Notes: generated by a model not told the origin, from the letters alone. Counted from the stretch's first letter, positions 43,702 to 53,863 are shown. The stretch is 64,000 bases of DNA from an uncultured Desulfobulbus sp. (GCF_963665445.1 NZ_OY762276.1:3175501-3239500), one strand, 5' to 3'. Program-made: numbers and translations.

Positions 43702-44478
43702 TTATTCCTCTTCGACTTTTGCGGCGAGGTCTTCCTCGGTTCCGCTGCTCATGGCGGCCTCAAGGTCATCGATGTCAGCGGGTGTTTCTTCACCGCGACG
43801 TGATTTCCCTTCAAGAACAGCCTCAGCCATCATGGAGGAGATCAATTTGATCGCGCGGATCGCATCGTCATTACCAGGAATGATGTAGTCTATGCCGTCG
43901 GGATCACAGTTGGTATCGGTCAAGGCGATGACCGGAATGCCAAGTTTCACGGCCTCGCCAATGGCGATGTCTTCGTTTTTGGGGTCAACCACAAAAAGCA
44001 CATCCGGAAGGGTGCGCATGTTCTTGATACCGCCGATGTTCCGGTCCAGTTTCACCCGCTCCTTTTCCATCATGAGGATTTCCTTTTTGGGGAAGCGGTT
44101 GATGGAACCGTCGGCCTGCATGGTTTCAATCTTTTTCAGACGATCGACGGAATGTTTGATGGTCTGAAAATTGGTGAGCATTCCGCCAAGCCAACGGTGG
44201 TTGACAAAATACATCCCACAACGCTCGGCCTCTTCCTTGATAATGGCCTGGCCCTGACGTTTGGTGCAAACGAAAAGTACGTTGCCGCCTTCACCGACGA
44301 TGTCAGCCAGAGCGGCATAGGCCTTTCTGAAAAGCTTCATGGTGATATCGAGGTTGACAATGTAAATTCCATTGCGAGGACCGTAGATATACGGTTTCAT
44401 CTTGGGATTCCACCGCCGGGTCTGATGCCCGAAGTGCAGACCGGCTTCCAACATTTGACGCATGTTAACTGCTGCCAT
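43702..44478 (-). CDS. rpsB: 30S ribosomal protein S2
   Basis: A 258-residue small-subunit protein that bridges the head and body of the 30S subunit and helps recruit S1. It opens with [26 protein letters not shown]-type sequence and has the second signature [19 protein letters not shown] (about 158). The acidic C-terminal tail ends in Glu residues. AGGAG is 5-6 bases before ATG. It is the first gene of the rpsB-tsf-pyrH-frr series. Confidence 0.97.
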   Translation of the reverse strand: MAAVNMRQMLEAGLHFGHQTRRWNPKMKPYIYGPRNGIYIVNLDITMKLFRKAYAALADIVGEGGNVLFVCTKRQGQAIIKEEAERCGMYFVNHRWLGGMLTNFQTIKHSVDRLKKIETMQADGSINRFPKKEILMMEKERVKLDRNIGGIKNMRTLPDVLFVVDPKNEDIAIGEAVKLGIPVIALTDTNCDPDGIDYIIPGNDDAIRAIKLISSMMAEAVLEGKSRRGEETPADIDDLEAAMSSGTEEDLAAKVEEE

Positions 44479-44516
44479 GTTCTCTCCTGATTAAATTTTG
44501 GTTAAACCTCCATCCT

Positions 44517-44591
44517 GTCGGCCGATTTCACGGGAAGTGAAACACCTGGACCTAATCGTCAGGATGTGTGTAGTGGGGCACGGCAGTGCCC
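44517..44591 (-). promoter_or_regulatory. rpsB leader with two hairpins, candidate S2 autoregulatory region
   Basis: The leader RNA of rpsB can form GGGCAC-4-GTGCCC (44576-44591) and TTTCAC-5-GTGAAA (44526-44542). The segment 44517-44536 reappears almost unchanged at 43660-43680 between rpsB and tsf (one substitution and one inserted base). S2 is known to repress its own operon in E. coli; a similar role here is inferred. Confidence 0.45.
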
Positions 44592-44612
44592 TATGTTACA
44601 GCCAAACTCGTA

Positions 44613-44641
44613 ATACTAGCACGATGGCATCATATTTACAA
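44613..44641 (-). promoter_or_regulatory. sigma-70 promoter of rpsB
   Basis: The minus strand has TTGTAA (44636-44641), a 17-base spacer and an extended -10 TGC-TAGTAT (44613-44618). Transcription would start about 130 bases before the rpsB ATG, leaving room for the leader hairpins. Confidence 0.7.
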
Positions 44642-44690
44642 GTGTGTCGCTTCCTATTTGATAGATTATCCGCAATTAAACCGGCAAACC

Positions 44691-45455
44691 CTATTTGCGG
44701 ATCAGCTGTCTTCTTCCGCCGAGCACAAATTCGAGCCAGCGAAACCCGAATTGAAGCAAGGCCTCGTCATCACGCTCGATACGCCTTCTATCGTCCTTGG
44801 TCAGTTTGAATTGCGCTATAATATTTTCCTTAACCGTATAGGAACGGAAGTCATCGATATTATAGCAGGCCATGAAGGCCAGACGTTGGTACGGACCTGC
44901 TTTTCCCTCGCCCGCCCAAGGATTGGAAGCAAAAAAAGCATCGAGTTCAGCCCACATGTCGTTGATCGAATTGCATTGGTGCAGGTTCTGGTCGCGCTCC
45001 CACTGCCGCACCGTATAGGTGCGCTCCTCTAGATGCCCCTTGCAGTAGGGATGATGGGTGAGAAAATAATGAATGCGAAGAGGTTGCCCTTTGCCGGTAC
45101 TTTCAAGTCCTCGTTCGAGGGGATAGGTACGACAGGCTGTAGGCCGGTTCGCGTATACCGTGCACCCCTGGTCACTGAGAAAAGGGCAGGAGGCAGATTC
45201 GTCGTCCAACAGTTTGAGTTTGAGACCGGGAAAAAACGGGTGACTCCCCTCGCAGATGATGGTGAATCGTTCAAGGACTTCGGCGCTCCGTAGACCGAGC
45301 TGTTTTTTGAGCAGCAGAATATCGTAGGGATAGAGATGAAGATTGACATTACGACAGCAGGTAAGAAAACACGAAACCCCGGGATGGCAATGAAACCGAA
45401 AAGGATCTTTCCCGACCTGCTCACGATCAGAAGGGATTAAATTTTGGTAATCCAT
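44691..45455 (-). CDS. YkgJ-family cysteine cluster protein, long form
   Basis: A 254-residue cytoplasmic protein of the YkgJ/Fe-S-oxidoreductase-like family. Its cysteines lie in CHPGVSCFLTCC (about 23-34), and CPFLSDQGCTVYANRPTACR (about 88-107) is the second conserved block. They probably bind zinc or an iron-sulphur cluster. The C-terminal half is helical and family-specific. There is no clear ribosome binding site before ATG 45455; a TTG lies 6 bases upstream. It sits alone between the rplQ terminator and the rpsB promoter. The activity is unknown. Confidence 0.8.
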   Translation of the reverse strand: MDYQNLIPSDREQVGKDPFRFHCHPGVSCFLTCCRNVNLHLYPYDILLLKKQLGLRSAEVLERFTIICEGSHPFFPGLKLKLLDDESASCPFLSDQGCTVYANRPTACRTYPLERGLESTGKGQPLRIHYFLTHHPYCKGHLEERTYTVRQWERDQNLHQCNSINDMWAELDAFFASNPWAGEGKAGPYQRLAFMACYNIDDFRSYTVKENIIAQFKLTKDDRRRIERDDEALLQFGFRWLEFVLGGRRQLIRK

Positions 45456-45560
45456 AGACAAAACTTACAATCGATTGGTCAAGAATTCCTAAGACCACGT
45501 TCAAGTGGAAGGACAATGAGAAGGCTGTGGATGCACGCAGTTCACGCCTGGGATACAATA

Positions 45561-45601
45561 AAAATGAAAAAAAAAGCTGGTATGAGGATTCATACCAGCT
45601 T
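45561..45601 (-). terminator. intrinsic terminator of the ribosomal protein operon
   Basis: A perfect 12-bp stem (45574-45585 with 45590-45601, loop GGAT) is followed on the minus strand by a long T-rich tract with only one interrupting base. It lies 35 bases after rplQ. Confidence 0.92.
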
Positions 45602-45635
45602 AACGACCAACGTACGCTTGACGGAGTGAAGCCTC

Positions 45636-46022
45636 TTACTCTGCCTGGGCTTCCTCGACTTCTTCCTGATATTCAACCAGCTCAAGAATAGCCATGGGTG
45701 CGGCATCACCGGCGCGATTCCCGGTACGAATGATACGGGTATATCCGCCCTCGCGGTCAGCATACTGACTGCTCAACTCATCAAACAACTTGGCAACAAC
45801 TTCTTTGGAGCGTATGTAGGACAAGGCCTGCCGACGAGCATGCAGGTCACCACGTTTGCCCAAAGTAATCATTTGTTCTGCGACACGCCGTGCTTCTTTT
45901 GCCTTGGGCACTGTGGTTACAATCCGCTCCTGATCGAGCAGGGAGGTCACCATATTGCGCAGCATTGCCTCACGGTGCGATGATGTCCGGCCAAGTTTAC
46001 GACCTGCTTTTCTATGTCTCAT
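45636..46022 (-). CDS. rplQ: 50S ribosomal protein L17
   Basis: A 128-residue large-subunit protein near the exit tunnel. It begins with [20 protein letters not shown], the L17 signature, and has the family block [20 protein letters not shown]. The C-terminal ten residues are acidic. It is the last gene of the alpha operon, 50 bases after rpoA and just before the terminator. Confidence 0.97.
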   Translation of the reverse strand: MRHRKAGRKLGRTSSHREAMLRNMVTSLLDQERIVTTVPKAKEARRVAEQMITLGKRGDLHARRQALSYIRSKEVVAKLFDELSSQYADREGGYTRIIRTGNRAGDAAPMAILELVEYQEEVEEAQAE

Positions 46023-46072
46023 GGTCCTGTCCTTTTGTCTCTCAAAGAGTTATCTCTCTAAAACTGTACGGA

Positions 46073-47113
46073 TTACTCTTCCAGTTTTTCTTCTCGTTTA
46101 TCGGGAGCTACCCAACCGTCGTATTTCATGCCCAAGGTGAGATTATGTTCGGAAAGAAGTGCTTTAATCTCATTGAGTGATTTGCGACCAAAGTTCTTGG
46201 TCTTCAGCATCTCAGCGTCCGTCTTGTTGACAAGCTGGCCGATGTACTGAATCTGGGCATTTTTGAGGCAATTTGCCGATCGCACGGAAAGTTCGAGGTC
46301 TTCGACATTTTTATCGAGGAACGGTGGATAGGCTTTACCGTCGTCATCCTCATCCGAACTTTCGGGGGCCTTGGCGATCTCCTCATTAAAGTTAATGAAG
46401 ATGGTCATCTGCTCCTTCAAGATCTTGGCGGCATAGGCGAGTGCGTTTTGTGGCTCGACACTGCCGTCCGTCTCGATTTCCATGGTCAACCGGTCATAGT
46501 CTGTTTGCTGCCCTACGCGAGCCTGGCTGACGACATACTGGACGCACACTATGGGCGAGAAGGAGGCATCAACCGGAATCACCCCAATCGGCTGCCCCTC
46601 TTTCTTGTTGTGCTCGGCTGTCACGTAGCCCTTTCCCCAATGCACTTCCAATTCTGCGCGGAAGGTCATATCACTGGTCAGGGTACAAATGAGGAGGTCA
46701 GGGTTCATGACCTCTACGTAACCGCCGCCATTGATATCACCGGCAACAACCTTTCCAGGCCCCTGCTTCTCGATCAAGACGGTCCGTGATTCGGGGCCGT
46801 TGAGTTTGAGCCGCACCTGCTTGAGGTTGAGAATAATTTCGGCGACATCTTCGTGGACACCATCAACGGTGGTGAACTCGTGGAGGGCGTCGTTTAAACG
46901 AACACTGGTTATCGCCGCACCACGAATCGAGCTCAACATAATTCGCCGCAGCGAGTTGCCGATGGTTGTTGCAAAACCACGCTCGAGGGGCTGACAGACG
47001 AATTTCCCGTAGTGCCTCGAGAGCGATCCTTCGTCGACTTCGAGTTTTTCCGGGGAAATTAGGCTATGCCAGTTTTTGTAAAAGGGATTGTCGTCCCGGA
47101 TTTCTTGTGCCAT
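46073..47113 (-). CDS. rpoA: RNA polymerase alpha subunit
   Basis: A 346-residue subunit that nucleates RNA polymerase assembly. The N-terminal domain (about 20-235) has [19 protein letters not shown]. An acidic linker SSDEDDDGK is followed by the C-terminal domain (about 265-330), which binds UP elements and activators ([27 protein letters not shown]). It is slightly longer than the E. coli protein because of the linker and tail. Confidence 0.98.
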   Translation of the reverse strand: MAQEIRDDNPFYKNWHSLISPEKLEVDEGSLSRHYGKFVCQPLERGFATTIGNSLRRIMLSSIRGAAITSVRLNDALHEFTTVDGVHEDVAEIILNLKQVRLKLNGPESRTVLIEKQGPGKVVAGDINGGGYVEVMNPDLLICTLTSDMTFRAELEVHWGKGYVTAEHNKKEGQPIGVIPVDASFSPIVCVQYVVSQARVGQQTDYDRLTMEIETDGSVEPQNALAYAAKILKEQMTIFINFNEEIAKAPESSDEDDDGKAYPPFLDKNVEDLELSVRSANCLKNAQIQYIGQLVNKTDAEMLKTKNFGRKSLNEIKALLSEHNLTLGMKYDGWVAPDKREEKLEE

Positions 47114-47133
47114 GCAATACCTAACGATTAAAG

Positions 47134-47763
47134 TTACTTGGAATACAACTCAACAATAAGTTGTTCCTGAATTGGCATCGTTATTTCTTCGCGATTTGGC
47201 AACGCTTTGACTACACATTGGAATTTCGCCTGATCAAGCTCGAGCCAACTCGGCAGCCCTCGGCGGACAGCACCCTCGAGATTGTCGATGATCACCTCGT
47301 TCTTCTGGTGTTTCTCCTTCAGGCTAATAACGTCTCCGGCCTTGACCTGGTACGAGGGAATATTGACCTTTTTCCCGTTTACCAAGAACAGATCGTGGCG
47401 GACCATCTGACGGGCCTGATCACGGGAACTTGCGAAGCCGCAACGGTAAAGAGCGTTGTCGAAACGACGCTCAAGCATGATCAGCAAAATCTCACCGGTT
47501 ACACCTTTAGCCCGGTCAGCTCTCTCGAAATACCGACGGAATTGTGCCTCAAGCATGCCGTACATCTGCTTAACTTTTTGTTTTTCGCGCAACTGAACGG
47601 CATAATCCGAAACCTTGCGGAATTTGTTCTGTCCATGTTGCCCGGGAGCAAAGGAACGACGTTCAAAGGCGCACTTGTCCGAATAGCAACGGTCACCTTT
47701 GAGAAACATCTTGAGATTTTCACGTCTGCACAGCCTGCAGGATGCGCCTGTATATCTAGCCAA
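47134..47763 (-). CDS. rpsD: 30S ribosomal protein S4 (zinc-binding form)
   Basis: A 209-residue primary 16S rRNA binding protein. It carries the N-terminal four-cysteine zinc site [20 protein letters not shown] with a further DKC (about 9-31), and an S4 RNA-binding domain around [20 protein letters not shown] (about 98-117). S4 is a usual translational repressor of the alpha operon in other bacteria. It is followed by rpoA after 20 bases. Confidence 0.97.
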   Translation of the reverse strand: MARYTGASCRLCRRENLKMFLKGDRCYSDKCAFERRSFAPGQHGQNKFRKVSDYAVQLREKQKVKQMYGMLEAQFRRYFERADRAKGVTGEILLIMLERRFDNALYRCGFASSRDQARQMVRHDLFLVNGKKVNIPSYQVKAGDVISLKEKHQKNEVIIDNLEGAVRRGLPSWLELDQAKFQCVVKALPNREEITMPIQEQLIVELYSK

Positions 47764-47828
47764 CTTTTACCTCCAAATAGTATCCGATATGATCTCTGAC
47801 TGGGGAACGGATAGACGAATGTTGAGCG

Positions 47829-48227
47829 TCATACTCTTCTTCGCTTAGGTGGTTTGCACCCGTTGTGAGGAAGCGGGGTAACATCGACGATACGGCTCAC
47901 GTCAAGATCAACACTGGTAAGTGCACGCAACGCTGCCTCACGACCAGGACCAGGACCTTTTACCCGAACCTCTACCTTGCGAAGGCCATGTTCCTTGGCT
48001 TTGGAAACGGCATCGTTCAGTGCGTTTTGCGCAGCAAACGGAGTGGACTTTCTTGAACCTTTGAATCCAAGGACGCCAGCACTTGACCAAGAGATGGTGT
48101 TCCCCTGCCGATCGGAAACAGTGATAACGGTGTTATTGAATGTTGAATAGATAAAAACTATCCCCTCGGGAACATTTTTTTTATCTTTTTTCTTAACTTT
48201 TGTATTGACCTTGCCTGCTTTAGCCAT
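47829..48227 (-). CDS. rpsK: 30S ribosomal protein S11
   Basis: A 132-residue platform protein of the small subunit. It has [20 protein letters not shown], the family signature [19 protein letters not shown] and the C-terminal [22 protein letters not shown] is 5 bases before ATG 48227; the frame extends four codons to a TTG. Confidence 0.97.
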   Translation of the reverse strand: MAKAGKVNTKVKKKDKKNVPEGIVFIYSTFNNTVITVSDRQGNTISWSSAGVLGFKGSRKSTPFAAQNALNDAVSKAKEHGLRKVEVRVKGPGPGREAALRALTSVDLDVSRIVDVTPLPHNGCKPPKRRRV

Positions 48228-48271
48228 AACGACTCCCAATTACTCTTCAGTCAGAACAGTGCGTGTGATAG

Positions 48272-48640
48272 TTATTTCTTACGAACAGCTGCACCGCGTC
48301 TGGGACCCTTCCGAGTGCGGGCATTCGTTTTTGTTCTTTGACCCCTGACAGGTAGTCCGCGACGGTGGCGACGGCCGCGGTAGCAGCCGAGGTCCATAAG
48401 ACGCTTGATATCCATGGACACCTCACGCCGCCGATCGCCTTCTACTACGTATTCACCTTCGATAACTATACGAATACGGTTTACATCATCGCCGCTCAGA
48501 TCATCGCTGTTCATCTGATAAGGAAGATCGACCTTATCGAGAATTTGGCGAGCAGTCGTTAATCCAATGCCGTAAATATAGGTCAAAGCTCGATCCATGT
48601 GTTTGTTGCGTGGCAGGTCCACACCAGCTATACGTGCCAA
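48272..48640 (-). CDS. rpsM: 30S ribosomal protein S13
   Basis: A 122-residue head protein that contacts the 50S subunit and P-site tRNA. It opens with [20 protein letters not shown] and has the basic tail [18 protein letters not shown]. It is preceded by rpmJ and followed by rpsK in the standard order. Confidence 0.97.
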   Translation of the reverse strand: MARIAGVDLPRNKHMDRALTYIYGIGLTTARQILDKVDLPYQMNSDDLSGDDVNRIRIVIEGEYVVEGDRRREVSMDIKRLMDLGCYRGRRHRRGLPVRGQRTKTNARTRKGPRRGAAVRKK

Positions 48641-48687
48641 ATCCGTGCTCCTCTTATCAGAATCTTGCTAGATTATTAACGACGGAA

Positions 48688-48801
48688 TTATCCTTGCCGT
48701 TGTTTGTGTTTCTTGTTTGTACAATTCACCCGGACAACGCCTTTCCGCTTCAAGATCTTGCATTCGCTACAGATCTTTTTTACTGACGAACGTACTTTCA
48801 T
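48688..48801 (-). CDS. rpmJ: 50S ribosomal protein L36
   Basis: A 37-residue protein read directly from the minus strand: [20 protein letters not shown], then [17 protein letters not shown]. It contains the C-x2-C...C...H zinc site of the C+ form. It lies between infA and rpsM, its usual place. Confidence 0.95.
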   Translation of the reverse strand: MKVRSSVKKICSECKILKRKGVVRVNCTNKKHKQRQG

Positions 48802-48821
48802 GTTTCACCCCAAATAATTTA

Positions 48822-49058
48822 TTATTTTTTCCCCTTCCCACCTTTGGCTCGGAAGGTCACTCTTCCGCGAGTCAGGTCGTAGGGCGACAGTTCAACGGTG
48901 ACCCGATCGCCGGGAAGTATTTTAATGTAGTGCATACGCATCTTTCCGGAGATATGCGCAAGAACCTTATGTCCATTATCAAGTTCAACTTGAAACATGG
49001 CGTTAGGTAAAGGTTCAATGATTGTGCCTTCGACTTCGATGGCGTCTTCTTTTGCCAT
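48822..49058 (-). CDS. infA: translation initiation factor IF-1
   Basis: A 78-residue OB-fold factor that binds the 30S A site during initiation. It matches the family at [39 protein letters not shown] and [10 protein letters not shown], with a short Lys/Gly-rich tail longer than in E. coli. A promoter lies just upstream in the gap after map. Confidence 0.96.
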   Translation of the reverse strand: MAKEDAIEVEGTIIEPLPNAMFQVELDNGHKVLAHISGKMRMHYIKILPGDRVTVELSPYDLTRGRVTFRAKGGKGKK

Positions 49059-49096
49059 AAGGTATTGCTCCCAGAAATAGACGAGCAGAAATTTTG

Positions 49097-49127
49097 ATTA
49101 TATATCGAACTAATGCCGAATTATCAA
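49097..49127 (-). promoter_or_regulatory. internal sigma-70 promoter before infA
   Basis: The minus strand has TTGATA (49122-49127), a 17-base spacer to TATATA (49099-49104) and a perfect TATAAT overlapping it (49097-49102, spacer 19). It lies in the 85-base map-infA gap and would give extra transcription of infA to rplQ. Confidence 0.6.
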
Positions 49128-49143
49128 GCGTTTTTGTTCTAAA

Positions 49144-49947
49144 TTAGTCTTTTGTAAGTATTCCGGCCTCTTCTGGTGGACGATCACTTAAGATCAGAGG
49201 CCCGTTTTCGGTTACCGCTACCGTGTGCTCGAAATGAGCAGAGGGTTTGTGATCCGCAGTGATAACCGTCCACTGATCTTTGAGGATTTTCACCTTGGCC
49301 ACACCAAGGTTCACCATGGGCTCAATGGCAAGAACCATCCCAGCCTTGAGTCGTGGAGAGGCTTGTCGTTGCACGTAATTGGGGATTTCCGGTGGTTCGT
49401 GCAAGTTGGCCCCTATGCCGTGGCCGACAAACTGGCGGACTACAGAGAAGCCGTGTGATTCGCTATAGTTCTGAACCGCACGAGAAATATCGGAAATACG
49501 GTTACCGATCACGGCCTGTTCGATCCCCTTCATCAGGGCTTCGCGGGTAACATCCAATAGCAACTGCACCTCGGCTGGAATTTCACCAACAGCGACAGTG
49601 ATTGCGGAATCTCCGTAAAAGCCCTGGTACAGTGTGCCAAAATCAAGGGATATAATATCTCCCCTTTTCAGGTGCCTGGACTTGGATGGAATGCCGTGAA
49701 CGACCTCTTCATTCACGGATGCGCACAGGCTACCAGGGAATCCTTTGTATCCTTTGAAAGCAGGAACCGCACCGTGGTCCCTGCAGTATTCCTCAGCCAT
49801 TTTGTCTAATGCATGGGTTGTTATCCCTTCAGTGATGCGAGATCGAAGAAGATCAAGAACCCCGGCCACAATTCGATTGGCCCGATGCATGATTGCAATC
49901 TCATCAGGCGTTTTCAGAGTTATGGCATTTTCACTGGCTATCACCAC
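49144..49947 (-). CDS. map: type I methionine aminopeptidase
   Basis: A 267-residue two-metal enzyme that removes the initiator methionine. The metal ligands are visible as Asp in ISLDFGTLYQGFYGDSAIT (two Asp), His in VGHGIGANLHEPPEIPNY, Glu in VLAIEPM, and a late Glu in FEHTVAVTENGPLIL. The GTG at 49947 or the next GTG at 49944 is the start; the second is better spaced from GAGG. It follows secY at once. Confidence 0.96.
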   Translation of the reverse strand: MVIASENAITLKTPDEIAIMHRANRIVAGVLDLLRSRITEGITTHALDKMAEEYCRDHGAVPAFKGYKGFPGSLCASVNEEVVHGIPSKSRHLKRGDIISLDFGTLYQGFYGDSAITVAVGEIPAEVQLLLDVTREALMKGIEQAVIGNRISDISRAVQNYSESHGFSVVRQFVGHGIGANLHEPPEIPNYVQRQASPRLKAGMVLAIEPMVNLGVAKVKILKDQWTVITADHKPSAHFEHTVAVTENGPLILSDRPPEEAGILTKD

Positions 49948-49954
49948 AACCTCA

Positions 49955-51253
49955 TCACCGTCCCTTTCGACCGGATTTGAGAAACCCGTCGTAGTTCCTC
50001 ATGATCATATGGGACTCAATTTGAGAAATAGTATCAATGGCGACCCCCACAACGATCAATAGGGCGGTACCGCCAAAGTAAAAGGGAACACTCAATTTAC
50101 TGATCAAAAGTGTCGGCATGACACAGACCGCGCTGAGGTAAATAGCCCCAACAACCGTTAATCGCGTCAAAACAAAATCAAGAAACTCAGAGGTCTTCTT
50201 GCCCGGGCGTATTCCAGGGACAAAGCCTCCGTTCTTCTTGAGATTTTCAGCGACGTCATCTGCCTTGAAGGTGACCGCTGCATAAAAAAAGCAGAAGAAA
50301 ACAATCATTGCGATGAACATGAGATAATAATACACAGTGCCTGGTGAAAAGGCAGCTGAGACCCTTTGCACCCAATCAATCTGCACAAACGAACCAATCG
50401 TCGCCGGAAACATCATGATTGATGAGGCAAAGATTGGCGGTATGACGCCGGAAACATTTATTTTTAGGGGCAAATGGGAGGACTGGCCTCCATAGACCCG
50501 CCGACCGACAACTCGTTTGGCATATTGAATCGGGATCCGCCGTTGCGAGGTTTCTATAAAGATAATAAAGCCAACCACAGCAAACATCATGGCAATGATG
50601 ATCGGGACAAAAATAAGCGACAACTCACCCGATTTGATCAACTGTATCGTATTGCCAACAGCGGAAGGCATTCGAGCGACGATACCGGAAAAAATGATGA
50701 GTGAAATTCCGTTGCCAATACCACGCTCTGTCATCTGTTCACCCAGCCACATGATAAAAGCGGTTCCAGAGGTAAGCGTAATGACGGTGAGCAGTTTAAA
50801 CTGCAGCCCAGGATCGATAACAACCGGGATCCCATTGGGGCTGGTCATCCCTTCGAGGCCGGATGCAATAAAAAATCCTTGAATGAGGGAAAGCAGGACA
50901 GTTCCGTAGCGTGTATACTGGGTGATCTTTCTTCGACCAGCTTCCCCCTCTTTAGAGAGCGTCTCCAACTGTGGTATGACGACTGTGAGCAGTTGGATGA
51001 TGATGGAAGCCGAAATGTAGGGCATGATGCCCAGAGCGAAGATGGAGAACTTTTCCAGTGCACCGCCAGAGAACATGTTGAACATGCCAAAGAGGGTGCT
51101 GGCATTTTTGGCAAAAAAGGCAGTGAGTGCCTCTCCATTAATCCCAGGGGTCGGAATCTGGACCCCCATGCGATAGACCAAAAGCATAAAGAGAGTGAAG
51201 ATCACTCTCTTTCGCAGTTCAGGTATGCTTGCGGCACTGAATAGACCTGCCAT
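49955..51253 (-). CDS. secY: protein translocase subunit SecY
   Basis: A 432-residue ten-helix channel of the Sec translocon in the inner membrane. The signatures LGIMPYISASIIIQLL (helix 2, about 72) and MWLGEQMTERGIGNGISLII (about 163-182) are conserved, and the cytoplasmic loop IQYAKRVVGRRVYGGQSSHLP follows. It sits in the normal place between rplO and map. Confidence 0.97.
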   Translation of the reverse strand: MAGLFSAASIPELRKRVIFTLFMLLVYRMGVQIPTPGINGEALTAFFAKNASTLFGMFNMFSGGALEKFSIFALGIMPYISASIIIQLLTVVIPQLETLSKEGEAGRRKITQYTRYGTVLLSLIQGFFIASGLEGMTSPNGIPVVIDPGLQFKLLTVITLTSGTAFIMWLGEQMTERGIGNGISLIIFSGIVARMPSAVGNTIQLIKSGELSLIFVPIIIAMMFAVVGFIIFIETSQRRIPIQYAKRVVGRRVYGGQSSHLPLKINVSGVIPPIFASSIMMFPATIGSFVQIDWVQRVSAAFSPGTVYYYLMFIAMIVFFCFFYAAVTFKADDVAENLKKNGGFVPGIRPGKKTSEFLDFVLTRLTVVGAIYLSAVCVMPTLLISKLSVPFYFGGTALLIVVGVAIDTISQIESHMIMRNYDGFLKSGRKGR

Positions 51254-51256
51254 GCA

Positions 51257-51694
51257 TTACACCTCGACAGTTCCACCAGCTGCTTCTATCTTCTCCTTCG
51301 CACCCTGGCTTACTTTGTCTACCTTTATGGTCAGTGACTTCTGAATCTCGCCATTGGCCAGGATTTTTACAAGAGTATCGGGTTTGATGATGCCAGCTTC
51401 AACCAGAGTGGCGTTGTCGACAACAGTCCCGTTTTCAAAGCGATTCAGGTGATCGAGGGTCACAATAGCGAATTCTTTCTTGAACAGATTGTTGAAGCCC
51501 CGTTTCGGTAAACGACGATGCAACGGCATCTGCCCACCCTCGAAACCGGCTCGCATGCTGTAACCAGATCGTGCCCTCGCGCCCTTGTGTCCACGTGCGG
51601 CAGTCTTGCCCCTGCCGCTTCCCGGACCACGTCCAACTCTCTTTCTGTCCTTACGAGCACCCTCGCTGGGTGCCAAGGTATTCAATTTGAGCAC
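51257..51694 (-). CDS. rplO: 50S ribosomal protein L15
   Basis: A 145-residue late-assembly protein. The glycine/arginine-rich N-terminal extension [20 protein letters not shown] and the C-terminal [20 protein letters not shown] region are typical. GGAGG lies 7 bases before the GTG at 51694, which is preferred over the TTG at 51700. Confidence 0.97.
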   Translation of the reverse strand: MLKLNTLAPSEGARKDRKRVGRGPGSGRGKTAARGHKGARARSGYSMRAGFEGGQMPLHRRLPKRGFNNLFKKEFAIVTLDHLNRFENGTVVDNATLVEAGIIKPDTLVKILANGEIQKSLTIKVDKVSQGAKEKIEAAGGTVEV

Positions 51695-51696
51695 GA

Positions 51697-51876
51697 TCAA
51701 TCCTCCATCTTAATCAGATGTTGAACCTTGTTCAACATACCGCGCAATTCAGGCGTGTCTTTACGGGTCACGGTTTTATAAAGTTTTGTCAGGCCTAATC
51801 CAACCAAGGTAGCACGGATGGATTTCGGACTGCCGATACCACTTTTAACCTGGGTAAACGTTACTGTTTTGTCCAT
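51697..51876 (-). CDS. rpmD: 50S ribosomal protein L30
   Basis: A 59-residue protein. [20 protein letters not shown] and the [10 protein letters not shown] strand match L30. GGGGG is 8 bases before ATG 51876. It lies between rpsE and rplO in the spc operon order. Confidence 0.95.
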   Translation of the reverse strand: MDKTVTFTQVKSGIGSPKSIRATLVGLGLTKLYKTVTRKDTPELRGMLNKVQHLIKMED

Positions 51877-51896
51877 TACAAAAACCCCCAAAAACC

Positions 51897-52409
51897 TTAA
51901 GCTACAAGCTCAGCGACTGGTTTGTTGCGCAGCTTGGCGATCTGCTCTGCGCTTCTCAGACGTCGTAATCCGTCCATGGTAGCCTTGACCAGGTTGTGCG
52001 GATTGTTTGATCCAAGGCATTTGGTCAAAATATTCTGCACACCGGCAGCTTCGAGCACGGCTCGAACCGCTCCACCAGCAATAACGCCGGTACCATCGGA
52101 AGCAGGTTTCAGCATGACGGAACCGGATTTGAATTTACCGACGACGTCGTGAGGAATAGATACGTTGGTCAGGGCAACGAGTTTCATATCCTTGCGTGCC
52201 TGCTCGATCCCCTTACGGATCGCCTCGGGAACCTGATTGGCTTTGCCTAAGCCGTATCCGACGCGGCCATTACCGTCACCGACAACGACAATTGCACTGA
52301 AACTAAACCGGCGACCGCCTTTAACAACCTTGGCCACGCGATTTATATAGACTATTTTCTCGATGAGCTCTTCCTGAATTCCTTCTTTAGCTCGCTTAAA
52401 TTCAGCCAA
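51897..52409 (-). CDS. rpsE: 30S ribosomal protein S5
   Basis: A 170-residue accuracy-related protein. The N-terminal double-stranded RNA-binding fold has [20 protein letters not shown] and [20 protein letters not shown]; the C-terminal domain has [19 protein letters not shown] and [17 protein letters not shown]. Confidence 0.97.
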   Translation of the reverse strand: MAEFKRAKEGIQEELIEKIVYINRVAKVVKGGRRFSFSAIVVVGDGNGRVGYGLGKANQVPEAIRKGIEQARKDMKLVALTNVSIPHDVVGKFKSGSVMLKPASDGTGVIAGGAVRAVLEAAGVQNILTKCLGSNNPHNLVKATMDGLRRLRSAEQIAKLRNKPVAELVA

Positions 52410-52457
52410 GAAACACCCCCGTTGTTAAATTTGATCCACTTATGAGAAGCGTTTTGA

Positions 52458-52823
52458 TTAAAATTGCAGCCCGCCTTCGCGGGCACCGTCTGATAGGGAT
52501 TTAATACGGCCGTGGTAAAGATACCCTCCGCGGTCGAAAACCACCTTTTCGATGCCTGCAATTTTCGCCTTCTCCGCAATCATCAGACCGACTTTTTTGG
52601 CTTGGTCACATTTGTCGCCGGCCGATTGCACGTCAAAATCTTTGTGTTCGGTCGACATGGAAACCAAGGTCTTATGCTGGGTATCGTCGATAATTTGCGC
52701 GTAGATGTGGCGGTTGCTGCGAAATACACATAAACGGGGCCGTTCGGACGTGCCGGAGATTTTGACGCGAATTCGCTGAACCCGTTTTATTCTTGCCGTT
52801 ACTTTTTGATTAGTTTTGGCCAT
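52458..52823 (-). CDS. rplR: 50S ribosomal protein L18
   Basis: A 121-residue 5S rRNA-binding protein. It has [20 protein letters not shown], a basic N-terminus and the C-terminal [20 protein letters not shown] signature. Confidence 0.97.
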   Translation of the reverse strand: MAKTNQKVTARIKRVQRIRVKISGTSERPRLCVFRSNRHIYAQIIDDTQHKTLVSMSTEHKDFDVQSAGDKCDQAKKVGLMIAEKAKIAGIEKVVFDRGGYLYHGRIKSLSDGAREGGLQF

Positions 52824-52847
52824 GATCGGTTCTTTTAGTGTCAGAAT

Positions 52848-53390
52848 TTATTTTTTACCGCCGGCCTTGCCGACTTTACGTACGATATGCTCGTCAAAAT
52901 AACGAATACCTTTTCCCTTGTAGGGTTCAGGCTTCCGGATTGCACGAATCTGGGCGGCAGTCAGACCGATAAGTTCCTTATCAATGCCTTCAAGGGTAAT
53001 GGAATTATCCTTGTCAACAGTTGCCGAGATACCGGCTGGAAGAGCATAGTCAACGGGGCTGGAATAGCCGACATTGAGGGTCAAAGTGCTCCCGCTCACG
53101 TTCGCGCGGTAGCCAACGCCCTCAACCATAAGTTTTTTGGTGAAGCCCTGGTCGACACCAATAACCATGTTGTTCACTAAAGACCGAGTCATTCCCCAAA
53201 AAGCGAGAACTGTTTTACTTGTTCCCTTAGGATTGAAAACCAGGGTATTCTCCTGTTCAACAATCTCAATCTCCGGACGTACATCACGCTCAAGGCTGCC
53301 TTTCTTTCCTTGAACCTTGATATGTGTTCCTTTTATTTCAACCTTAACCCCATTGGGGATCGGGATCGGCTGTTTTCCAATTCTGGACAT
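52848..53390 (-). CDS. rplF: 50S ribosomal protein L6
   Basis: A 180-residue two-domain protein near the factor-binding site. It opens with SRIGKQPIPIPNGVKVEIKG, has VEGVGYRANVSGSTLTLNVG in the first-second domain junction and the C-terminal signature PEPYKGKGIRYFDEHIVRKV. Confidence 0.97.
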   Translation of the reverse strand: MSRIGKQPIPIPNGVKVEIKGTHIKVQGKKGSLERDVRPEIEIVEQENTLVFNPKGTSKTVLAFWGMTRSLVNNMVIGVDQGFTKKLMVEGVGYRANVSGSTLTLNVGYSSPVDYALPAGISATVDKDNSITLEGIDKELIGLTAAQIRAIRKPEPYKGKGIRYFDEHIVRKVGKAGGKK

Positions 53391-53422
53391 TAGGGTCTCC
53401 TTTATTCAGCAAAATTCGTTAA

Positions 53423-53821
53423 TTACCAAACTTCGCACAGCAACTCACCACCGATATTCTGCTCACGAGCCTGCTTATCGGTAATAACGCCCTTGGAAGT
53501 TGTCAGGATCCCAATGCCCAAACCGCTCATCACGGAGGGAATTTGGTTGGATCGTTTGTACTGCCGATAACCGGGTTTGCTGATTCTACGGATACCCGTT
53601 ATTACCAGTTCGTTGTGCGGTCCATACTTAAGGTCGATCTTCAAGGTGCCTTGGGGGCCTTCCTCACTGACCTGAAAGTCAGTGATATACCCCTCTTCTT
53701 TCAACACCTTGGCGACATTGGCCTTCAGTTTGGACAGTGGCATCTCAACTGAACTGAAACGCGATTTGTTTGCATTTCTAATTCTTGTCAGCATATCTGC
53801 CAACGGGTCACTCATAGACAT
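53423..53821 (-). CDS. rpsH: 30S ribosomal protein S8
   Basis: A 132-residue primary rRNA-binding protein and the usual repressor of the spc operon in other bacteria. [20 protein letters not shown] and the C-terminal [20 protein letters not shown] are conserved. GAGG lies 9 bases before the ATG at 53821. Confidence 0.97.
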   Translation of the reverse strand: MSMSDPLADMLTRIRNANKSRFSSVEMPLSKLKANVAKVLKEEGYITDFQVSEEGPQGTLKIDLKYGPHNELVITGIRRISKPGYRQYKRSNQIPSVMSGLGIGILTTSKGVITDKQAREQNIGGELLCEVW

Positions 53822-53863
53822 TGAATAAATCCTCTTAAAAAAAATGGCTTTGTATGAGTATGA

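Noticed and set aside
44479-44690. A tRNA gene in the rpsB upstream region
   Set aside because: The short hairpins do not form a cloverleaf and no TTCGA-type T-loop or CCA end is present; they fit leader RNA structure better.
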